A DNA stretch of 21,791 nt, from contig DASXAO010000146.1 in NCBI GenBank assembly GCA_036406675.1, forward strand, positions 1-21,791, read 5' to 3'. The DNA comes from SCGC-AG-212-J23 sp036406675 (GTDB lineage Bacteria > Pseudomonadota > Gammaproteobacteria > Burkholderiales > SG8-39). The notes beneath the pieces are model-generated. The model was not told the origin of the DNA. It saw only the letters and a program-made list of their open reading frames with translations, and did not search any database. Position 1 is the stretch's first letter; each line of letters starts with the position of its first letter. Made by a program: the position numbers and the translations under genes. Below are positions 14,521-20,097 of the stretch, piece after piece.

Positions 14521-14985
14521 ATGAGCATGGATGCCGAGAGCCAAGCGAGCCTTGCACGGCTTCTGACGAGCCAGCGCATCGCGCACCTCGCGACGCTGCG
14601 CGCCGGCGCGCCCATGGCGTCGATGACGCTGTATCTCCCCGAAGCCGGCTTCACCGCCTTCTACGTGCACGTCAGCCGCCTCGCCTGGCATACGCAGGAC
14701 ATGCTGCAGGATCCGCGCGTCGCCCTCTCGATCGCGGAGACCGACGACGGCCGCGCCGACCCGTTCACCCTGATGCGCGTGTCGATCCGCGGCGACGCGT
14801 CGCAGCTCGCGCGCGACAACCCGGCGCTGAAGGCGCGCTGGCTCGAGCGCTTCCCGGAGCAGGCGATCAACTTCGAGCTGGCCGACTTCTCGTTCTGGCA
14901 GATCACGCCGCGCGACGCGCGCTTCGTCGCCGGCTTCGGCCGCATCCACAACCTCTCAGCTTCGGACTTGGGAGAAGTCGCGTAG
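14521..14985 (+). CDS. PPOX-class FMN-binding protein (HugZ-like / pyridoxamine phosphate oxidase fold)
   Basis: 154 residues from ATG at 14521 (an in-frame ATG two codons on is the alternative). The split-barrel fold is recognised from IAHLATLRAGAPMASMTLYL (20-39), VSRLAWHTQDMLQDPRVALS (51-70) and FGRIHNLS at 139-146. These match short HugZ-type proteins, which bind FMN or haem. The C-terminal DUF2470 domain of full HugZ is missing, but single-domain versions are common. It would be cytosolic; the substrate is unknown. It is followed after two bases by the OsmC-type gene, so a flavoprotein and a thiol peroxidase-like protein are likely co-expressed, suggesting an oxidative-stress role by inference. 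Confidence 0.88.
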   Translation: MSMDAESQASLARLLTSQRIAHLATLRAGAPMASMTLYLPEAGFTAFYVHVSRLAWHTQDMLQDPRVALSIAETDDGRADPFTLMRVSIRGDASQLARDNPALKARWLERFPEQAINFELADFSFWQITPRDARFVAGFGRIHNLSASDLGEVA

Positions 14986-14987
14986 TC

Positions 14988-15485
14988 ATGAACGCAGAAG
15001 AGCTCAAAGCGCTCCAGGCGCCGATCAAGGACCGATATCGGAACGAGCCGAAGGCCGCGCTCGTCACCTTGCGCGCGCGCGGGCGCATCGGCGAAGGCAT
15101 CGCCTGCCGCGTCGACACCGGAAGAGCGCTTGTCGAGGCGGGACTGCACCCGGCCACCGGGGGGAGCGGCCTGCAGGCCTGCTCGGGCGACATGCTGCTC
15201 GAGGCGCTCGTCGCGTGCGCCGGAGTCACGCTGAAGGCGGTTGCCACCGCGCTGGGAATCGACTTGAAAGATGCAAACGTCATCGCCGAAGGCGAGCTCG
15301 ATTTTCGCGGCACGCTCGGCGTGGCCAAGGACGCTCCGGTCGGGTTCCGCGAAATCAGGCTGCATTTCGAGCTCGATACCGACGCCCCATCCGAGCAGCG
15401 AAAGAAGCTGATCGAGCTCACCGAGCGCTACTGCGTGGTCCTGCAGACTCTGCGCGCGTCTCCTCCGGTTCATACCAGCGCTTGA
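14988..15485 (+). CDS. OsmC/Ohr-family protein
   Basis: 165 residues. The family layout is present: a GGSGLQACSGDMLLEALVAC helix (58-77) bearing Cys77 and a later ELTERYCVVLQT with Cys149, the two positions used as peroxidatic and resolving cysteines in OsmC/Ohr peroxidases. An extra Cys65 lies just before the helix. It is probably a cytosolic thiol-dependent peroxidase or a relative. The usual GPSP motif before the first cysteine helix is replaced by SGLQACSGD, so activity on organic hydroperoxides is not assured. Its TGA stop overlaps the proposed TTG start of the next gene. Confidence 0.88.
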   Translation: MNAEELKALQAPIKDRYRNEPKAALVTLRARGRIGEGIACRVDTGRALVEAGLHPATGGSGLQACSGDMLLEALVACAGVTLKAVATALGIDLKDANVIAEGELDFRGTLGVAKDAPVGFREIRLHFELDTDAPSEQRKKLIELTERYCVVLQTLRASPPVHTSA

Positions 15486-15886
15486 GCGGGCTGCTCGTCA
15501 ACATCGATGTCGACAACCTCGAACGAGCCACCCGCTTCTATTGCGATGGCCTCGGCCTGAAGGTTGGCCGGCGCTTCGACGGCTGGACCGAGCTCGTCGG
15601 CGGCTCCTCGCCGATCTACCTTCTGCCGAAGCCGGCTGGTTCGCGTGCCTCCGCAGCCTCAGGCGCCAAGCGTGATTACCGCCGCCACTGGACCCCGGTG
15701 CACCTCGATTTCGTGGTCGAGGATATCGAAGCCGCCATCGCAAGCGCGGTTGCCGCCGGCGCCTCGGTCGAGCAAGCGGCGCAGGACCATGCGTACGGGC
15801 GCCTCGCGCTGCTCGCCGACCCGTTCGGCAACGGCTTCTGCCTGCTTCAGTTCAGCGCTCGCGGCTACGACGAAATAACCAAATAG
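15482..15886 (+). CDS. VOC-superfamily (glyoxalase/bleomycin-resistance fold) protein
   Basis: 134 residues if it starts at TTG 15482, the only start that keeps the first beta strand (SGLLVNIDVDNLERATRFYC). A longer open frame upstream is only read-through of the OsmC region. The fold is clear: NLERATRFYCDGLGLKVGRR (12-31), WTPVHLDFVVEDIEAAI (70-86) and ALLADPFGNGFCLLQF (109-124). Of the usual metal ligands His74 is present, but the C-terminal glutamate position holds Gln123 and the first-strand position is Asn/Asp. It may therefore bind metal weakly or act on another chemistry. No good Shine-Dalgarno is seen; the TTGA overlap suggests coupling to the OsmC gene. Confidence 0.85.
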   Translation: MSGLLVNIDVDNLERATRFYCDGLGLKVGRRFDGWTELVGGSSPIYLLPKPAGSRASAASGAKRDYRRHWTPVHLDFVVEDIEAAIASAVAAGASVEQAAQDHAYGRLALLADPFGNGFCLLQFSARGYDEITK

Positions 15887-15892
15887 CGCCGT

Positions 15893-16684
15893 ATGCGGAT
15901 CTACGGCGTCGATTTCACCTGCGCGCCGCGCCGCGCGAAGCCCATCACCGCGGCGTGCGGTTTTCTCCAGAGGAACGAATTCGTGCTGGAGCAGATCGAG
16001 CGCTTCGAGTGTTTCGGTGGCTTCGAAGCAATGCTTGCTCGGCCGGGCCCGTGGCTCGGGGGATTCGATTTCCCGTTCAGCCTGCCGCGCGAGCTGGTGC
16101 GCGACCTCGCTTGGCCTACGGGCTGGAAGGCGCTGGTGCGCCGCTGCGCGGCCATGCCGCGGCCGGATTTCCGGAAAGCGCTCGACGCCTACCGCGAGAC
16201 CAGGCCGGCGGGCCGGCGCTACGCCCACCGCGCCACCGACCTCCCGGCCGGCTCTTCGAGTCCGATGAAGCTCGTCAACCCGCCGGTCGCGCTCATGTTC
16301 CACGAGGGAGCGCCGCGCCTTGCTGCCTCTGGAGTCTCCGTCCCATTGCTGAAAAGCGGAGATGAGCAGCGGGTCGCCCTGGAAGCCTATCCCGGCCTGC
16401 TCGTGCGCAAGCAACTCGGGATCCGTGAGTCATACAAGAGCGACACGCGGAGCGAGCAGACCGCGGCGCGCGCTGCCGCGCGCAAGCGCATCGTTCAAGC
16501 CCTCCGGGCCGGCCGCCCGCTGGGGGTCAAGATGAAGGCGACGATCGATCTTGTAGAAGACGGCTCGGGCGACACGCTGGACGCCGTAATCTGCGCCGTG
16601 CAGGCCGCCTGGGCGGCCACGCGGCCGCGCTACGGGTTGCCGGTGCGCGTGCCGAGCGCCGAGGGCTGGATCGTCACGGCGTGA
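15893..16684 (+). CDS. DUF429 family protein (predicted RNase H-like fold)
   Basis: 263 residues. DUF429 signatures: YGVDFTCAPRRAKPIT (4-19), WLGGFDFPFSLPREL (54-68), ALEAYPGLLVRKQLG (162-176) and SGDTLDAVICAVQAAW (225-240). Acidic residues Asp7, Asp59, Glu164 and Asp227/Asp230 lie where the RNase H-like fold would place its metal ligands, so the site looks complete, but no activity is firmly established for the family. ATG at 15893 is six bases after the VOC stop; no obvious Shine-Dalgarno. Its TGA stop abuts the stop of the converging lipoprotein gene, forming TGATCA. Confidence 0.88.
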   Translation: MRIYGVDFTCAPRRAKPITAACGFLQRNEFVLEQIERFECFGGFEAMLARPGPWLGGFDFPFSLPRELVRDLAWPTGWKALVRRCAAMPRPDFRKALDAYRETRPAGRRYAHRATDLPAGSSSPMKLVNPPVALMFHEGAPRLAASGVSVPLLKSGDEQRVALEAYPGLLVRKQLGIRESYKSDTRSEQTAARAAARKRIVQALRAGRPLGVKMKATIDLVEDGSGDTLDAVICAVQAAWAATRPRYGLPVRVPSAEGWIVTA

Positions 16685-17023
16685 TCAGCTTGCGGGCTTG
16701 GCCGGAACGAGCTCGTAACCCCTCGCCCGCATGCAGACTGCCGTAAGGCGCGACTCCTCGATGTAGGCGTCGCCGAAGGGATCGCCGAAAGGCGAGGACG
16801 GCACCACGACGGTCCGGCCTTGCGGATCGACGATCGTGGTGGCGCCGACGCTGCGGTTCATGAAAAGGAGGCTGCGCGTCTGGGCCTCGCGCCAGGCCTC
16901 CTGGCGGCAATACGCGTGATCCTGGCCGAACTGCTCGGGCGTCGTGTCCTGGCGCGCCCATTGCACCGGCGTGCAGGCCGGGGCAGCGATGGCGAGCGGG
17001 AGGAGCAGGATCAGCCGGCGCAT
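16685..17023 (-). CDS. Small putative lipoprotein
   Basis: 112 residues from ATG at 17023. A basic start and hydrophobic stretch (MRRLILLLPLAIAAPAC) end in Cys17, a plausible lipidation site although the lipobox APAC is not ideal. The mature part has TTPEQFGQDHAYCRQEAWRE and ends with CMRARGYELVPAK, a pattern seen in many small proteobacterial lipoproteins of unknown role; Cys39 and Cys97 could form a disulfide. It would be exported and probably reach the outer membrane by the Lol pathway. No partner is indicated. Confidence 0.82.
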   Translation of the reverse strand: MRRLILLLPLAIAAPACTPVQWARQDTTPEQFGQDHAYCRQEAWREAQTRSLLFMNRSVGATTIVDPQGRTVVVPSSPFGDPFGDAYIEESRLTAVCMRARGYELVPAKPAS

Positions 17024-17037
17024 GGCGCTTTGACCGC

Positions 17038-17043
17038 TAGAAT
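17038..17043 (+). promoter_or_regulatory. TAGAAT -10-like element directly before the GST gene
   Basis: TAGAAT lies 7 bases before the GTG start at 17051, so transcription would start at or next to the start codon. No Shine-Dalgarno is present between them. No convincing -35 is visible 17 bases upstream. The 8-mer CTAGAATC is shared with the comEC/DUF2062 spacer. Confidence 0.4.
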
Positions 17044-17050
17044 CGGATGC

Positions 17051-17653
17051 GTGTTCACCGTGTACGGCATGTCGGACTCGGGCAACTGCTACAAGGTCCG
17101 GCTCGCGCTCGAGCAGCTCGCGGCGCCGTACCGCTGGGTGGAGATCGACACGGGGCGCGGCGACACCCGCACTGCGGAGTTCCTCGCCATGAACCCGAAC
17201 GGCAAGGTACCCACGCTCCAGCTCGAGGACGGCAGCTTCCTTCCGGAATCCAACGCCATCCTGCATTATCTCGCGGACGGCTCGCCGCTGCTGCCGGGCG
17301 GCCGCCTCGAGCGCGCGCGCGTCCTGCAGTGGATGTTCTTCGAGCAGTACAGCCACGAGCCGTATATCGCGGTCGCTCGCTCGATCCTGCGCTACCAGCC
17401 GCCGGACTCGCCGCGGCGCGCCGAGCTGCCGCGGCTGCGCGAGCGCGGCGCGGCGGCGCTCGCGGTCATGGAGCGCCAGCTCGAGCGCGAGCCGTTCTTC
17501 GCCGGCCCGCGCTACTCCATCGCCGACATCGCGCTCTACGCGTACACCCATTGCGCCGGCGACGGCGGCTTCGACCTTGCGGCGTACCGGGCGGTGAGCG
17601 CCTGGCTGCAAAGGGTCAAGGCCCAGCCGCGGCACGTGCCGATGCCGGCCTGA
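17051..17653 (+). CDS. Glutathione S-transferase family protein
   Basis: 200 residues from GTG at 17051; the frame is open further upstream, but that part lies opposite the lipoprotein gene and lacks sense. The thioredoxin-like N-terminal domain has FTVYGMSDSGNCYKVRLALE (2-21), NPNGKVPTLQLEDGSFLPES (48-67) with the glutathione-binding ES-N-AI motif (66-70). The helical C-terminal domain has the conserved SIADIALYAYTH (156-167, N-capping Asp159). It is likely a cytosolic thiol transferase acting on electrophiles; Ser8/Ser10 or Cys13 in the N-terminal loop could be the catalytic residue. The substrate is unknown. Confidence 0.92.
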   Translation: MFTVYGMSDSGNCYKVRLALEQLAAPYRWVEIDTGRGDTRTAEFLAMNPNGKVPTLQLEDGSFLPESNAILHYLADGSPLLPGGRLERARVLQWMFFEQYSHEPYIAVARSILRYQPPDSPRRAELPRLRERGAAALAVMERQLEREPFFAGPRYSIADIALYAYTHCAGDGGFDLAAYRAVSAWLQRVKAQPRHVPMPA

Positions 17654-17692
17654 TCCCGCATAATGCAGGATACTGAATAAACAAGCAGTGGA

Positions 17693-19105
17693 GTGCGCTC
17701 CTTGGGCTACGACCTGGACAGCCCGCTCGCGGTAGTCGACCTCGAGACCACCGGCAGCCAGCCGGCGTGGGACCGGATCACCGAGATCGGCGTGATCGAG
17801 GTCGACGGCTTCGAGGTGAGCTCGGAGTGGTCGACTCTGGTGAATCCCGGCGCCGCGATCCCCGCGCCGATCCAGGCGCTCACCGGCATCACCAGCGAGA
17901 TGGTGGCGCGCGCGCCGAGCTTCGCCGAGCTCGCCGCCGGCCTCTACGAGCGGCTCGCCGGCCGGGTGTTCGTCGCCCACAACGCGCGCTTCGACTACGG
18001 CTTCCTGCGCCGCGAGTTCGAGCGTGCCGGCTTCAAGTTCCTGGCGAAGACGCTGTGCACCGTGCGGCTCTCGCGCCGGCTCTATGCCGGCCATGCGAGC
18101 CACAACCTCGACAGCCTGATCTCGCGCCACGGCATCGAATGCCGGGCGCGCCACCGTGCGCTACCCGACGCTGACGCGGTGTGGCAGTTCCTGCGCATCG
18201 CCGCGCGCGAGCACGGCGCGGAGGTGCTCGCCACCGCGGCCCGCCAGGTGGCGCGCCAGCCGGCGCTGCCGCCCCACCTGGACCGCGCCGCGGTCGACGA
18301 GATTCCCGAGGCGCCCGGCGTGTACGTGTTCTACGGCGAAGCCGGAACCGCGCTCTACGTGGGCATGAGCCGAAGCATGCGCTCGCGCGTCATGCAGCAC
18401 TTTTCGCCCGGCACGGCCTGGACGCGCGAGGTGCGTCGCATCGATTGGCAGCGGACCGTCGGCGAGCTCGGCGCGCTGCTGCGCGAGGCGCAGCTGGTGA
18501 AGGCGCTGCAGCCGGCGTACAACCGGCGGCTGCGCCGCCCGCAGTCCTTGTGCGGCTTCGCCTTCGACATGAAGCGGCTGCGCCTCGCGGCGCCCGAGGA
18601 GATCCGTGGCGACACCCTGCCCTACGTGCACGGCCTGTTCCGCTCGCGCCGCGAGGCGCTGCACGCCTTGCGCTGCCTGGCGGACGAATACGGGTTGTGC
18701 CTGCAGACCCTCGGGTTCGATCATCCGGCCAGGAGCGGCGCGTGCTGGCGCTTTCAGCTCGGCCGATGCCGCGGCGTTTGCGCGGGACGGGAGAATATCC
18801 ACGTCCATCAAGGCCGGGTCGCCGAAGCCCTTGCCCGCATCAAGGCGGTGGAATGGCCGCACGCCGGGCCCCTCGGCATCGTCGAGCGCGACTGCGGCCG
18901 CGATGCCGCCGAGATCCACGTGGTCGACCGCTGGTGCTACCTCGGCGCGGCGCGCTCCGATACCGAGCTCGCCGAGCTGCTCGAGGGACTGGAAGGAAAA
19001 CGCGAGCCGCGCTTCGACTACGATCACTATCGCATCCTGTCGCGGCACCTCGCGCGGAAAGGGGTGCGCACCATGAGGCTCGCGGGCCGATGCACTGTGA
19101 ACTGA
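17693..19105 (+). CDS. Fused DEDDh 3'-5' exonuclease and GIY-YIG (Cho/UvrC-like) endonuclease
   Basis: 470 residues from GTG at 17693; TTG at 17702 with GGAG eight bases before it is an alternative. Residues 10-170 are a DnaQ-type exonuclease: DLETTG (Asp16, Glu18), HNARFDYGFL (Asp101) and HRALPDA (His154, Asp159), a full DEDDh set. Residues 204-282 are a GIY-YIG nuclease: GVYVFYG and LYVG, Arg230, Glu265 in REAQLVKALQPAYN. Residues 336-363 carry Cys336, Cys351, Cys359 and Cys363 in the order C-x14-C-x7-C-x3-C, like the iron-sulfur cysteines described for UvrC. The C-terminal half of UvrC (RNase H-like nuclease and HhH) is absent, as in Cho. It probably nicks or trims damaged DNA. It overlaps the next gene by 16 bp and is two genes upstream of recJ. 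Confidence 0.93.
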   Translation: MRSLGYDLDSPLAVVDLETTGSQPAWDRITEIGVIEVDGFEVSSEWSTLVNPGAAIPAPIQALTGITSEMVARAPSFAELAAGLYERLAGRVFVAHNARFDYGFLRREFERAGFKFLAKTLCTVRLSRRLYAGHASHNLDSLISRHGIECRARHRALPDADAVWQFLRIAAREHGAEVLATAARQVARQPALPPHLDRAAVDEIPEAPGVYVFYGEAGTALYVGMSRSMRSRVMQHFSPGTAWTREVRRIDWQRTVGELGALLREAQLVKALQPAYNRRLRRPQSLCGFAFDMKRLRLAAPEEIRGDTLPYVHGLFRSRREALHALRCLADEYGLCLQTLGFDHPARSGACWRFQLGRCRGVCAGRENIHVHQGRVAEALARIKAVEWPHAGPLGIVERDCGRDAAEIHVVDRWCYLGAARSDTELAELLEGLEGKREPRFDYDHYRILSRHLARKGVRTMRLAGRCTVN

Positions 19106-20097
19106 TCGTGCCGGGCCTCTTCGCCGAGGCGAGCGGCAGGCGCGCGCCGGCGCTCGAGCTGCTGCTCGCGCGCGGACGCGGCGCCGTCCACGCGGGCTCG
19201 GACTCCCTGCAGGTCGAGGCTTGGCTGCAGGCTGCCTTCGCGGTCGAGGGCCAATCGCTCGCGGCGGGGGCACTGTCGCTCGCCGGCGCGGGCGGCGACC
19301 CGGGCGTCGCTTGCTGGGCACGCGCGGACCCGGTGCACCTTCGCATGCTGCGCGACCGCCTCATCGTGGTTCCGCCGGAGGCTTTCGCGCTGTCGCGTCC
19401 GGAGGCCGACGCGCTGGTGGAAGCGCTGAACCGCCATTTTGGCGAGCGCCTCGTGCTCGAGGTGCTCGAGGCCGGGCGCTGGTGTGCGCGCCTCGACCCG
19501 CAACTCGCCTTCCATGCCGGGCCGCCGCTCGAGGCGGCCGGACGCGACGTCGACCTTGCCATGCGCGGCGGCGGCGAGGCAGGCAAACGCTGGGCGGCAC
19601 TCCTCAACGAAGCTCAGATGCTGCTGCACGAGCACCCCGTCAACGCCGCGCGCGAGGCGCATGGCGAGCCGCCCGTGAACAGCCTGTGGCTCTGGGGCGC
19701 CGGTCGCGCGCCCAGCTTGGCCGCCTCGCGCTGGCGCTCGGTAAGCGCCAACGATCCCCTCGCCCTCGGCTTCGCGCGGCTCTCCGGCGCGCAGCCGCGC
19801 CCGCTGCCCGAAGGCGCGGAGCCGTGGCTGCGGGACGCGCCGCCGGACGGACGCCATCTTGTCCTCCTCGACGCGCTGCGCTCGCCGCTCGCGCTGGGCC
19901 ACAGCGCCGAGTATGCCGAGTGCATCGACGCGCTGGAGAATCGCTGGTTCCGGCCGCTCCTTTCCGCGCTGCGCGCCGGACGCGTGGGCATGGTCACGGT
20001 GCACGTTCCGGACAGCCTCGACGCCTCGTTCGAAACCATCCGCGGCGACTTGCGGCGTTTCTGGCGCCGGCCGCGAGCCCTGGAGAAATACGTTTGA
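19090..20097 (+). CDS. RpfE-type / COG4255-like protein, predicted phosphoglycerate-mutase relative
   Basis: 335 residues from ATG at 19090, which overlaps the upstream nuclease gene by 16 bp. Visible landmarks are MLLHEHPVNAAREAHGEPPV (177-196) followed by NSLWLWGAG (197-205), and a C-terminal SLDASFETIRGDLRRFWRRP (309-328). These belong to a family in beta- and gammaproteobacteria placed next to recJ, called RpfE-type regulatory protein in Xanthomonas and sometimes annotated as a cofactor-independent phosphoglycerate mutase. I see no complete alkaline-phosphatase-type metal site, so enzymatic activity is doubtful. It has no signal peptide or membrane helix. The position directly before recJ with a 4-bp overlap argues for a link to DNA metabolism or simple co-expression. 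Confidence 0.75.
   Translation: MHCELIVPGLFAEASGRRAPALELLLARGRGAVHAGSDSLQVEAWLQAAFAVEGQSLAAGALSLAGAGGDPGVACWARADPVHLRMLRDRLIVVPPEAFALSRPEADALVEALNRHFGERLVLEVLEAGRWCARLDPQLAFHAGPPLEAAGRDVDLAMRGGGEAGKRWAALLNEAQMLLHEHPVNAAREAHGEPPVNSLWLWGAGRAPSLAASRWRSVSANDPLALGFARLSGAQPRPLPEGAEPWLRDAPPDGRHLVLLDALRSPLALGHSAEYAECIDALENRWFRPLLSALRAGRVGMVTVHVPDSLDASFETIRGDLRRFWRRPRALEKYV

Noticed and set aside
14988..16684. Possible defence island (OsmC, VOC, DUF429 row)
   Set aside because: These are common housekeeping or stress families with composition like the neighbours; no nuclease-plus-sensor arrangement is seen.
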